The notes below the pieces were generated by a model. It saw only the letters and a list, made by a program, of their open reading frames with translations. It was not told where the DNA came from and ran no database searches. Of a stretch of DNA of 64,000 nt, positions 25,577-34,103 are shown one piece after another; position 1 is the first letter of the stretch; every line of letters begins with the position of its first letter. Both the position numbers and the translations under genes were made by a program. The DNA is from an uncultured Bacilli bacterium (GTDB lineage: Bacteria > Bacillota_I > Bacilli_A > RF39 > UBA660), in the NCBI GenBank assembly GCA_934130405.1, contig CAKOXX010000003.1, forward strand, positions 1 to 64,000, in the 5' to 3' direction.

Positions 25577-27670
25577 CTAAATCTTTTTAACAATTTTAAA
25601 ATCTATAGTTTTTGCTTGTTTATTAGCTGCTACTACTTTAATTCTTACTTTTTCACCAATTGTATAACGTATATTTGTTCTTTCACCAGTTAAAGTCATT
25701 CTCTCTTCATCATAAACAAAATAATCATCTAATAATCTAAGGGGTACTAGTCCTTCTATTAAATTATCTAATTGAACAAACATACCAAAACTCATAACAG
25801 AAGAAATCATTCCATCATATTCTTCACCAATATGACTTTCCATATATTCAGCCATCTTCATATCTTCCACTTCACGTTCACAATCAATAGAGGCACGTTC
25901 CATTGCAGAAGAATGATCTGCCACAAATATCAACTTTTCTTCCCAATGATGAAGAGTTTGAGGAGACATATCATGATTAAATAAGTAAGTTCTTAATAAT
26001 CTATGAACAGTTGTATCTGGATATCTTCTAATTGGAGACGTAAAGTGGGTATAACAAGGACTAGCTAAACCATAATGTCCTAAATTCTGTGGTAAATAAA
26101 TAGCTTTTTGCATACTTCTTAATAATAAGCTCGATAGAATAGGAAATTCTTTTTTATCTTTTAAACTATTCAAAATATGTTGAACAGTAGTTGGTTTATT
26201 ATCTTTGATATTTCCAGTAATATGATAGCCAAGATTACTAACAAAAGCCAAGAAACTTTGAATTCTTTCTTGTTTAGGATACTCATGTACACGATAGATA
26301 AATGGTAAATTCATATAGAAAATATGGCTTGCAACACATTCATTAGCAGCAATCATAAAATCTTCTATTAAATTTTCGCCAAGACCTCTTTCTCTTAATA
26401 CAACGTCAGTTGGTTTACAGTTTTCATCTACTAATATTTTAGGTTCATCAACATCAAAGTCAATATAACCACGTTTGGTCTTTGCTTTTCTTAAAATTTG
26501 TGCCAACTCTTCCATTGTTCTTAAATCATCAGCAAACTCTTCATATCCTTCTGGAACAATATTTTTTTCTATTATGCTATTAACCTTTTTATAAGTCATT
26601 TGCTTCCTTGATTTAATAACGCTTTCAAAGATATCATAATCAACTAATTTTCCTTGATTATCATACTCCATAACACAGCTTATTGCTAAACGGTCGACAT
26701 TAGGATTTAAAGAACAAATACCATTTGATAACTCATGCGGTAACATTGGAATTACTCTATCTACAAGATAAACTGATGTTCCCCTATCCATTGCTTCTTT
26801 ATCAAGTGGACTTCCTTCTTTAACATAGTATGAAACATCTGCTATATGAACACCTAATAAATAATTACCATTTTCTTTTTTATCTATACTAACAGCATCA
26901 TCAATATCTCTTGTATCATCACCATCAATAGTAAAAATTACTTTATCACGTAAATCTCTTCTTCCCTTCATATCAGCTTCTGATACTTCCATTGGTAAAG
27001 TTTTTACTTCTTCTACCACATCTTCTGGAAAACTACTATTTATATGATATTTTTCCACAATAGATAAAATATCAACACCTGGATCATTTTTATGTCCAAT
27101 AATTCTTAAAACTTTACCTTCTGCTTGATGATTACTAATTCTTTTAATTATTTCTACTACTACTTTATGTCCATCTACAGCATTTAAAGAATTTTCTTTA
27201 CTTATTAATATTTCTAGATTAACTTTATCTTCATCTAATTTTACTTTTCCAACATTTTTATAAAAGTTAATTTCTCCAACAAAAGTATTAGTTTCGTGCT
27301 TTAATACTCTAATTATTCTACCTTCTAGACGGCCTAAATCTTTTTTAGAAGTTAATTCTACAATTACATAATCACCATGAATAGCTCCATTCATATTATC
27401 AGCACTAATATAAACATCCTCAGTTAATGAATCAACATCTACAAAACCAAAACCTTTTTTATTTGAGTGTAAATATCCTTTTAATAAGTGACTATCTTCG
27501 AATAACATATATTTATCTTTATTAGTATGATAAATACTTGTTTCTATTTCCATCTCATTTAAAATAGATAATAATTCTTCTAAGTTACTAGTACCCAGTT
27601 CTTCTTCTAATTCAAAGACTGTTAAACTTTTTCCTTTTTCTTTTAATATCTTTAGTATTCTTTCTTTCAT
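25577..27670 (-). CDS. rnr: Ribonuclease R
   Basis: 697-aa 3'-5' exoribonuclease that digests structured RNA and works with tmRNA in clearing defective mRNA. Domains in order: N-terminal winged helix (1-55), cold-shock OB domains (about 62-200), RNB catalytic domain with the Asp cluster in DGDDTRDIDDAVS (about 248-260) and RGLGENLIEDFMIAANE, then a C-terminal S1 domain (about 610-690). The lysine-rich tail of E. coli RNase R is absent. First gene of rnr-capA-like-smpB, next to ssrA, as in many Firmicutes. Confidence 0.95.
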   Translation of the reverse strand: MKERILKILKEKGKSLTVFELEEELGTSNLEELLSILNEMEIETSIYHTNKDKYMLFEDSHLLKGYLHSNKKGFGFVDVDSLTEDVYISADNMNGAIHGDYVIVELTSKKDLGRLEGRIIRVLKHETNTFVGEINFYKNVGKVKLDEDKVNLEILISKENSLNAVDGHKVVVEIIKRISNHQAEGKVLRIIGHKNDPGVDILSIVEKYHINSSFPEDVVEEVKTLPMEVSEADMKGRRDLRDKVIFTIDGDDTRDIDDAVSIDKKENGNYLLGVHIADVSYYVKEGSPLDKEAMDRGTSVYLVDRVIPMLPHELSNGICSLNPNVDRLAISCVMEYDNQGKLVDYDIFESVIKSRKQMTYKKVNSIIEKNIVPEGYEEFADDLRTMEELAQILRKAKTKRGYIDFDVDEPKILVDENCKPTDVVLRERGLGENLIEDFMIAANECVASHIFYMNLPFIYRVHEYPKQERIQSFLAFVSNLGYHITGNIKDNKPTTVQHILNSLKDKKEFPILSSLLLRSMQKAIYLPQNLGHYGLASPCYTHFTSPIRRYPDTTVHRLLRTYLFNHDMSPQTLHHWEEKLIFVADHSSAMERASIDCEREVEDMKMAEYMESHIGEEYDGMISSVMSFGMFVQLDNLIEGLVPLRLLDDYFVYDEERMTLTGERTNIRYTIGEKVRIKVVAANKQAKTIDFKIVKKI

Positions 27671-27692
27671 ATGTACCTCACTATAATCTTAT

Positions 27693-27698
27693 TGTACC
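27693..27698 (-). promoter_or_regulatory. Probable extended -10 promoter of the rnr operon
   Basis: On the minus strand TACAAT is preceded by TGTGG and lies about 20 bases before the rnr start codon. I see no strong -35 at 17 bases. Confidence 0.4.
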
Positions 27699-27720
27699 AC
27701 ATTAGTACTAAATTAAACTA

Positions 27721-29679
27721 TTATTTTTGAGTATCAACTTTCATTTCAAATAGAATATTTCTTAATTCCATTGCACGTTCAAAGTCTAATTCTTTAGCAG
27801 CTTTCATCATTTCTGTTTCTATTCTTTCGATTTCGTTTAATCTTTCTTGTTTAGTTAATTTCTTAGTTTTTTTCTTGCTAGCTTTATCTACATTACTTAC
27901 TACTTCTCTTATTTCTTTAACGATAGTTTTAGGAGTTATATTATGTTCTTTATTATACTTATCTTGAATAGTTCTTCTTCTTGCTGTCTCATCAATGGCT
28001 TTTTGCATACTATCTGTTATTTTATCAGCATACATAATAACGTGACCATCTTTATTTCTAGCACAACGACCTATCGTTTGAATTAAGCTTCGCTCGCTTC
28101 GTAAAAATCCTTCTTTATCAGCATCCAAGATAGCTATTAATGACACCTCTGGTATATCAATTCCTTCTCTTAAAAGGTTTATTCCAACAACTACATCATA
28201 TTTACCAATTCTTAAGTCATGAATAATTTGTAAACGCTCTAAAGTTTTAATTTCCGTATGTAAATAAGCTACCTTAATATCAACATCTTTTAAATAATTA
28301 GTAAGTTCTTCTGCCATTCTAATTGTTAAAGTTGTAATTAAAACTCTTTCATTTTTTTCTTTTCTAATTCTTATTTCTTCTATTAAGTTATCAATTTGTC
28401 CTTCAGAGCCTCTTACTTCGATAGTAGGGTCAAGTAAACCTGTTGGTCTAATAATTTGTTCAACATACTCACCATCTGTTTTTAGAAGTTCATAATCTCC
28501 TGGTGTTGCTGATACATAGATTGCTTGATTTATCTTCTTTTCAAACTCTTCATATTTTAATGGTCTATTATCTAAGGCACTCGGAAGCCTAAAACCATAA
28601 TCGACAAGATTCATCTTTCTAGCCCTGTCACCATTATACATTCCTCTTACCTGTGGTAAAGTAACATGTGATTCATCTACAATTAGTAAATAATCATCAT
28701 TAAAGAAGTCCATTAATGTGGTTGGAGTTTCTCCTCTTTCTCTACCAGCCATTGGGGCAGAATAGTTTTCTATTCCGTGACAGAAACCAGTCTCTTCTAA
28801 CATTTCTAAATCATAATTTGTTCGTTGTTCTAATCTTTCTGCTGCTAATAATTTATTTTCCTTCTTTAGTTCCTCTAATCGTTCTTTTAACTCACTTTTT
28901 ATTCTTTTAATAGCAGCTTTTAATTTTTCATCACTCACTACAAAGTGACTAGCAGGAAAAATACTTATTGTCTTTTTATTAGTAACAATTGCTCCTGTTA
29001 AAACGTCTATTTCACTTATTCTATCTATTTCACTACCAAAAAACTCAATTCTATAACCAGTTTTATCTTGGTTAACTGGTATTATTTCCACTATGTCACC
29101 TCTTACTCTAAAAGTTCCACGATGAAAGTCAAAATCATTTCTTTCAAATTGCATTTCTACTAGTTTAGCAAGAACTTTATCTCTTTCAATTTCATCACCT
29201 ATACTAAGAGTTAACATTTTATTTTGATATTCTTCTACTTCTCCAATACCGTATATACAAGATACTGATGCTACAACTATAGTATCTTTATAAGTTAAAA
29301 GTGAAGATGTAGCTTCGTGACGCAATTCATCTATTTCATCATTTATGGATGAATCTTTTTCAATATAAGTATCAGTACTAGGAACATATGCTTCAGGTTG
29401 ATAATAATCATAATAGCTAACAAAATAACAAACATGATTATTAGGAAATAATTCCTTCATCTCAGCATATAACTGACCTGCTAATGTCTTATTATGTGCA
29501 AGTATTAAAGTTTGTTTATTGGTTCTTTGAATAACATTTGCCATAGTAAAAGTTTTACCTGTTCCTGTAGCACCTAGTAATACCTGTTCTTTTACTCCAG
29601 ATTCTATTCCTTTAACTAATTTTTCTATCGCTTGTGGTTGATCTCCACTTGGTTTAAATTTTGATACTAATTCAAACAT
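27721..29679 (-). CDS. uvrB: Excinuclease ABC subunit B
   Basis: 652-aa helicase-like damage-verification subunit of nucleotide excision repair. Walker A GATGTGKT is at residues 36-43, the damage-probing beta-hairpin YYDYYQPEAYVP at about 92-103, helicase motifs include DESHVTLPQ and IQTIGRCARN, and the C-terminal UVR motif for UvrC binding is at about 615-650. Length is normal and the frame is intact. Its first 53 codons and ribosome site are duplicated 1.6 kb upstream (31086-31277), with a glycosyltransferase gene in between. The present 5' flank is therefore not the ancestral one. Confidence 0.96.
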   Translation of the reverse strand: MFELVSKFKPSGDQPQAIEKLVKGIESGVKEQVLLGATGTGKTFTMANVIQRTNKQTLILAHNKTLAGQLYAEMKELFPNNHVCYFVSYYDYYQPEAYVPSTDTYIEKDSSINDEIDELRHEATSSLLTYKDTIVVASVSCIYGIGEVEEYQNKMLTLSIGDEIERDKVLAKLVEMQFERNDFDFHRGTFRVRGDIVEIIPVNQDKTGYRIEFFGSEIDRISEIDVLTGAIVTNKKTISIFPASHFVVSDEKLKAAIKRIKSELKERLEELKKENKLLAAERLEQRTNYDLEMLEETGFCHGIENYSAPMAGRERGETPTTLMDFFNDDYLLIVDESHVTLPQVRGMYNGDRARKMNLVDYGFRLPSALDNRPLKYEEFEKKINQAIYVSATPGDYELLKTDGEYVEQIIRPTGLLDPTIEVRGSEGQIDNLIEEIRIRKEKNERVLITTLTIRMAEELTNYLKDVDIKVAYLHTEIKTLERLQIIHDLRIGKYDVVVGINLLREGIDIPEVSLIAILDADKEGFLRSERSLIQTIGRCARNKDGHVIMYADKITDSMQKAIDETARRRTIQDKYNKEHNITPKTIVKEIREVVSNVDKASKKKTKKLTKQERLNEIERIETEMMKAAKELDFERAMELRNILFEMKVDTQK

Positions 29680-29690
29680 ATCTTGTCCTC
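29521..29690 (-). repeat. Direct repeat, copy 1: 5' end of intact uvrB
   Basis: About 160 bases covering the start of uvrB match 31118-31283 with only about five substitutions, two of them silent third-base changes. Similarity ends just upstream of the ribosome site. Confidence 0.9.
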
Positions 29691-29894
29691 CTTATTATGA
29701 CTCATATCAATCAGAAAATTCGTGTCCTAGAGCCGATTAAATAGGTCAAAATTTTGGTGGATAGTGATGGTCTCACGTCTCGGCTACAAATTTATTAAAT
29801 GTAAATGAATAATTAATTTTTTCAATAGATTATTTTAACATTATTTTAATAATAAAACAATGAAGCTACTTTAATGCCTATCATTTTTGTCAAA
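29691..29894. other. Intergenic region between uvrB and the inserted glycosyltransferase gene
   Basis: This region contains ATTCGTGTC (29718-29726), which is the inverse of GACACGAAT at 30992-31000 on the other side of the glycosyltransferase gene. It is locally less AT-rich (CCTAGAGCCG, GGTCTCACGTCTCGGC). I see no gene or clear terminator. It should hold the present uvrB promoter. Confidence 0.4.
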
Positions 29895-30926
29895 TTATCT
29901 GAAGGACCTTTTTATATTACTTTCTGCTGTTTCTCTATCAACATTTCTATACTCATCATTTGTATATTTATCAAGTCTATTCATATCAAAATCAAATAAG
30001 AAATTATTAGATCTATATTGTTTAACAATTTGATTTTCTTGCCAATTTTGATACTTAGCATCTAAAATTCCTAGCAAAGAACTTACTACTATTTCTTTTT
30101 TCTTATGTGGAAAATTAACCCAAAGCATAGCATTTTCAACTCTAAATAAAGTATGTAAAATGTATAAGCTTTCAATTTGATTTTTATATTCCTCTGACAA
30201 ACCTCTTAATTCCATTTGTTTTTCTACATTTTCCAAACATTTAATTATATCTAGAATATTAGGAATTTTGTTAATAAAATCTTTTATAGTTGTATTCATA
30301 TTAACTCTATAATTATAAACAGGTTCATCCATATGAAATAATTTTTCAGAACTTGCTACAATAACAGGTATAATTGCTAGATCTTCCCATTTTGTTTTTT
30401 CTGGAAATCTTAAATCACCTATTAAATCACGACTTATCAATTTATTTCCTATTCCAGGAGTTTCTGTTACTATATAATCTTTAATTTTTCTTACATCTAC
30501 AACTTTGCTACCTTGTACATCACTCCAACTACATTTATCCTCTGCTCTAATTGGTCCTATTATAGTTTGATAATTTCCCCTAACTAATTTAACATTATGT
30601 TCTTTAGCAATGTTATACATTTTTTCTAAAATGTCTGTTTTTAGATAATCATCTGCATCAACAAATTTAATAAACTCTCCATTTGCATTTTCTATTCCAA
30701 TATTTCTAGCAGACCCTGCCCCACCATTTTCTTTATCAAAAATTTTTAACGTACCTTTATATTTTTGTGATAATTCATCTAATATATTTAAACTATCATC
30801 AGTTGAACCATCATTAATTACAAGTATTTCAATATCCTTCATAGTTTGATTAGCTATACTTGAAATACATCGTTCTAAATACCTTTCTGCATTATAAACT
30901 GGAATAATAACACTAACTTTTCTCAT
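29895..30926 (-). CDS. Family 2 glycosyltransferase (inserted cassette)
   Basis: 343-aa GT-A fold enzyme of the EpsJ/CpsJ-like GT2 group that would transfer a sugar to a surface polymer intermediate. Seen: VSVIIPVYNAERYLERCISS, VINDGSTDDS, GGAGSARNIGIENANGEF and the metal-binding FVDADDY (about 90-96). The C-terminal third is helical. No membrane segment. It stands alone between two copies of the uvrB 5' end, with short inverted repeats outside it, so it appears to be an acquired cassette rather than part of a polysaccharide operon. No transposase accompanies it. Confidence 0.88.
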   Translation of the reverse strand: MRKVSVIIPVYNAERYLERCISSIANQTMKDIEILVINDGSTDDSLNILDELSQKYKGTLKIFDKENGGAGSARNIGIENANGEFIKFVDADDYLKTDILEKMYNIAKEHNVKLVRGNYQTIIGPIRAEDKCSWSDVQGSKVVDVRKIKDYIVTETPGIGNKLISRDLIGDLRFPEKTKWEDLAIIPVIVASSEKLFHMDEPVYNYRVNMNTTIKDFINKIPNILDIIKCLENVEKQMELRGLSEEYKNQIESLYILHTLFRVENAMLWVNFPHKKKEIVVSSLLGILDAKYQNWQENQIVKQYRSNNFLFDFDMNRLDKYTNDEYRNVDRETAESNIKRSFR

Positions 30927-31080
30927 CTAATTTATCCTCCTATTTTTATATTTTTACTCAAAATAACCACAATTTCAAATCAATTTTTTAAGACACGAAT
31001 GGATACGAATTTTGGTCACAAATTTACATTTCGTTATATATTTTTATTTAGTCTTTTTATAGTATTTTTGAGGGATTGAA

Positions 31081-31118
31081 TAAACCTAAAAACTGTTGAA
31101 GTAAAAGTTTTTTAGGTT
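31081..31118 (-). terminator. Hairpin at the break point of the uvrB fragment
   Basis: On the minus strand CCTAAAAA and TTTTTAGG form an 8-bp stem with a loop of about 16 bases, followed by TTTATT. It lies where the uvrB duplication ends and could stop transcripts entering from the old uvrB promoter. Confidence 0.45.
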
Positions 31119-31277
31119 GGTTCTCTGGATAACGTTTGCCATAGTAAAAGTTTTACCTGTTCCTGTAGCACCAAGTAATACCTGTTCTTTTACTCCAGAT
31201 TCTATTCCTTTAACTAATTTTTCTATCGCTTGTGGCTGATCTCCACTTGGTTTAAATTTTGATACTAATTCAAACAT
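31086..31277 (-). pseudogene. Duplicated 5' fragment of uvrB
   Basis: 63-codon frame whose first 53 residues (MFELVSKFKPSGDQPQAIEK through NVIQRTN, including Walker A) are identical to UvrB residues 1-53 apart from the break. It then runs into nine unrelated residues and stops. It keeps a ribosome site (AGGAGG). I interpret it as the original start of uvrB, displaced when the segment 29690-31110 was inserted. It is not expected to give a working protein. Confidence 0.85.
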
Positions 31278-31283
31278 ATCTTT
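31118..31283 (-). repeat. Direct repeat, copy 2: displaced uvrB 5' end
   Basis: This is the second copy of the repeat at 29521-29690, roughly 97% identical by eye. The flank at 31284-31409, between this copy and the M15 peptidase gene, is presumably the ancestral uvrB upstream region. Confidence 0.9.
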
Positions 31284-31391
31284 CCTCCTCATCTTTATTA
31301 TAAACAGTTAATATATATTTTTCCCCATTTCTTATGAATTATCTATATTATAATTATCAAATATACGTTCGTCAATAGTTTTTTTACAAAA

Positions 31392-31427
31392 AGAAAAGAG
31401 TAACTTCTTTTATAAAGTCTTACTCTT
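31392..31427 (-). terminator. Terminator of the comEB/M15 operon
   Basis: On the minus strand AAGAGTAA pairs with TTACTCTT around a 16-base loop and is followed by TTCTTTTT. It overlaps the stop of the gene at 31410. Confidence 0.65.
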
Positions 31428-32147
31428 CTTTACATTTGACATTCTTTCTTTTATCTCTTTCATCTTCGCTTCATTTGGTTCAAAATGTTGCCAATCACAA
31501 GACCATTCATCCCTCTGTAATGGCCATATTCCTCCACATTCATAACCAACACTATCAAATACTTTACAAATAGAATCATTAAGAGTGATAATATGTTTAT
31601 TCTCTTTGGCTTTTTCTTCTCTATCAATCAATAAACTCTTCTCATAATCAGTCAATAAACTATCATCAAATGTTCCATCACTATTTCTTGGTGTATATGG
31701 ATTATCTAATGGATTAATATCAATAGCAAGTCCATAAGCATGATTTGATAAAGTAGTTCTATTAGGTATCGTTCTATAACAAAAACTACTACTATTATTA
31801 CTTGCAACGCTATTTCTATCAGTAGTTACACCATCTTTATCCCAAAAATCATCTATTAAACGCATAGAATTGATTTGATACTTTAATAAGAATAAATTAG
31901 AAAATACTTCTCGTACTTCATCAATTATTACTTTATTAACAATCATCTCACCTACTACTACATCACCATCATAATTATAATGTAACATCTTAATATATGT
32001 TAAATCATCAAGAGATATGTCATCATTCGTTTGATAACTCTTTCCATTTATTCTTTGATAAACATCATCATTTTCCTTTATGTCTTTATTTTCAAAAATA
32101 AATTCTTTAGAATTAACTTTTTCTCCAATTTTTAAATTATCTAACAC
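31410..32147 (-). CDS. M15 family D,D-/L,D-type peptidase without signal peptide
   Basis: 245-aa zinc peptidase of the M15 (VanY/endolysin-like, M15C) group that cleaves peptidoglycan stem peptides. Zinc ligands are seen in SNHAYGLAIDIN (His at about 136, Asp at about 143) and in DWQHFE (His at about 221). No signal peptide or membrane helix is present, which is more like endolysin-type enzymes than secreted carboxypeptidases. The start is a GTG at 32147 with AGGAGG 6 bases before it. The overlapping ATG reads straight into a stop. Last gene of a five-gene unit. Confidence 0.8.
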   Translation of the reverse strand: MLDNLKIGEKVNSKEFIFENKDIKENDDVYQRINGKSYQTNDDISLDDLTYIKMLHYNYDGDVVVGEMIVNKVIIDEVREVFSNLFLLKYQINSMRLIDDFWDKDGVTTDRNSVASNNSSSFCYRTIPNRTTLSNHAYGLAIDINPLDNPYTPRNSDGTFDDSLLTDYEKSLLIDREEKAKENKHIITLNDSICKVFDSVGYECGGIWPLQRDEWSCDWQHFEPNEAKMKEIKERMSNVKKSKTL

Positions 32148-32171
32148 ATTTTTCCTCCTAAGTATTTTATG

Positions 32172-32663
32172 TTAATTATTAAGATTAATTGTAATTTTAT
32201 CGACATCTTTGTTAAATTCTCGATAACTTACTCCACAAGTGTCAAACAATCTCCTAGAAGCAATACAACTGTCTGTATCTTTATATTTATTATCTAAATA
32301 TATTACTTCTTTTATTCCTGATTGAACTATCGCTTTAGCACACTCATTACAAGGAAATAATGAAGCATATAATTTAGATTCTTCTAAATCCCTTTTGTTT
32401 CCTCTAAAGTTTAATATAGCATTTAATTCAGCATGACAAACGTACATATATTTAGTATCTACTGGTTTACCTTCTCTTTCCCAAGGAAAATCTTCATCAC
32501 CAAAACCATTTGGTGCTCCATTATAACCAATTGATAATATTCTATTGTCGCTACTTACAATACAAGCTCCTACTTGTGTTGAAGGATCTTTACTCCTTAA
32601 TGATGATAGTTTAGCAATACTCATAAAATAAGTATCCCATGATATATAATCTTTTCTTTTCAT
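32172..32663 (-). CDS. comEB: dCMP deaminase (ComEB-type)
   Basis: 163-aa zinc deaminase converting dCMP to dUMP for thymidylate synthesis. Zinc site: CHAELNAI (His at about 77, Glu at about 79) and PCNECAKAI (Cys at about 105 and 108). GYNGAPNGF and DPSTQVGACIV are typical of dCMP deaminases. The start lies 3 bases after the stop of the upstream membrane protein gene, so it is cotranscribed. No other com genes are near. Confidence 0.93.
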   Translation of the reverse strand: MKRKDYISWDTYFMSIAKLSSLRSKDPSTQVGACIVSSDNRILSIGYNGAPNGFGDEDFPWEREGKPVDTKYMYVCHAELNAILNFRGNKRDLEESKLYASLFPCNECAKAIVQSGIKEVIYLDNKYKDTDSCIASRRLFDTCGVSYREFNKDVDKITINLNN

Positions 32664-32666
32664 TTA

Positions 32667-34094
32667 CTACTTCACTTCCTTTTTATATAATTTTTTATTT
32701 TTTTCTTTTAAAACAACTTGATAACTTTCATCTTTCTTTAAATAATAGTATAAAGAGTCATCATCTTCTACTATAATATAATCAAAATCATATTTTTGCA
32801 AAAACTTTTTATAATTAATTGTTCCTTTCTTAACTTTACAAGCCTCATCAAAAATATCTTCTTTTCCATTATTCTTTTTAATAAATATTTCTGCTCTACT
32901 ATCCATATATGGATGATAACCACTATATTCAAAGTAAGAACCATTATTATAATCAGCATAAAGTTTTATATCTTTACTAGCATATTTATCAAGATAGTCA
33001 ATATACTTTTGATTAGTATTTTTTAAGTAGTATTTATTATTATTTATGTTAATACCTAAAATCAGCAAAACTATTACTATTTCTGAGATATATAATTTGG
33101 TAGGTATTTCCTTAGCAGCTGTTTCTTCAAATGGTAAATAAATACTAAGATAAGGTAAAACACAAGCATAGAAGATACTTATATTTCGAAAATTAGAGAA
33201 AGCCATATAAATTATTCCAAAGCTCAAAAATATCTGTCTTATAGTTGGTTTCTTTTTACTAAAAATCATAAAACTTAATAATATAAATAACGATACTAAA
33301 AAAAAATGATTAGGTAAGTCTAAAGGTTCTTTAAAGGTCAAATTAGACATTTCTATTATTTCTTTGTTGATAATATCAACTCCATAGGAAGTAAGAGAGT
33401 AAAACATATTCTTTACACCATAAGGATTAACAAAACCAGCTAAAAAAGATATAAATAATATTACTATTAGTTTAGATATTCTTTTATCGTGTTGTTTATA
33501 ATATAAGTAGAAAAGTTCTACTAGAAAGGGCATACTAAATATGAATAAACATAACCACATCGAAGCATGAAAGTTAATTAGTAATAACGATACTACTGGT
33601 AACAGATAAATAGCTTTACTATTTTTCTTTACAAATAATTCTAATATATAGATGATAATAATAAATAGTAATAAGCTATATAGAAATGGCCTTGGTACTA
33701 GGAAGAATGTTTGCAATAATATATCAATAACACAAACAGTTATTACTGAGTTAAAAACTTTGTTATCAGTTATTAACATACATAATTTGTATAGAAAATA
33801 CATTATTAATAAGTTAACACCAAATACTAAGAGAAATAGTCCTGTCCCCCCTAGGACTTTATAAACAGAATAAAACGATACTGCCGATAACCATTGTTGC
33901 ATTACAAATGATAAGTTACTATGCATCGATAAAAAATCATATTTAGGAAAACCACTAGTTAAGACTTTTCTACCATAAGATAGTAAAAACCAAACATCAC
34001 TTTCTTTATTACTATAAGTATTAAGCATAACTACAATAGGTAAGAGAAAATATAAGTAACATAAATATTTACTTGGTTTATATTTTTTAAACAT
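32667..34094 (-). CDS. Polytopic membrane protein, GT-C-like, paralogue B
   Basis: 475-aa membrane protein with about ten helices and a soluble C-terminal domain (about 350-475). The first loop reads ESDVWFLLSYGRKVLTSGFP followed by YDFLSMHSN, resembling the D-x-W/acidic loop of GT-C glycosyltransferases. The C-terminal domain has HPYMDSRAEIFIKK. It is clearly homologous along its whole length to the next gene upstream (34104-35519): both begin MFKKYKPSKYL and end in YLYKK or KLYKK. Likely an envelope glycan enzyme, but the family name is uncertain. Confidence 0.65.
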   Translation of the reverse strand: MFKKYKPSKYLCYLYFLLPIVVMLNTYSNKESDVWFLLSYGRKVLTSGFPKYDFLSMHSNLSFVMQQWLSAVSFYSVYKVLGGTGLFLLVFGVNLLIMYFLYKLCMLITDNKVFNSVITVCVIDILLQTFFLVPRPFLYSLLLFIIIIYILELFVKKNSKAIYLLPVVSLLLINFHASMWLCLFIFSMPFLVELFYLYYKQHDKRISKLIVILFISFLAGFVNPYGVKNMFYSLTSYGVDIINKEIIEMSNLTFKEPLDLPNHFFLVSLFILLSFMIFSKKKPTIRQIFLSFGIIYMAFSNFRNISIFYACVLPYLSIYLPFEETAAKEIPTKLYISEIVIVLLILGININNNKYYLKNTNQKYIDYLDKYASKDIKLYADYNNGSYFEYSGYHPYMDSRAEIFIKKNNGKEDIFDEACKVKKGTINYKKFLQKYDFDYIIVEDDDSLYYYLKKDESYQVVLKEKNKKLYKKEVK

Positions 34095-34103
34095 CTAAAT
34101 CAC

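Noticed and set aside
31086..31292. A genuine small ATPase gene
   Set aside because: The sequence is a near-identical copy of the first 53 uvrB codons that then runs into unrelated sequence. A Walker A alone cannot make an ATPase.
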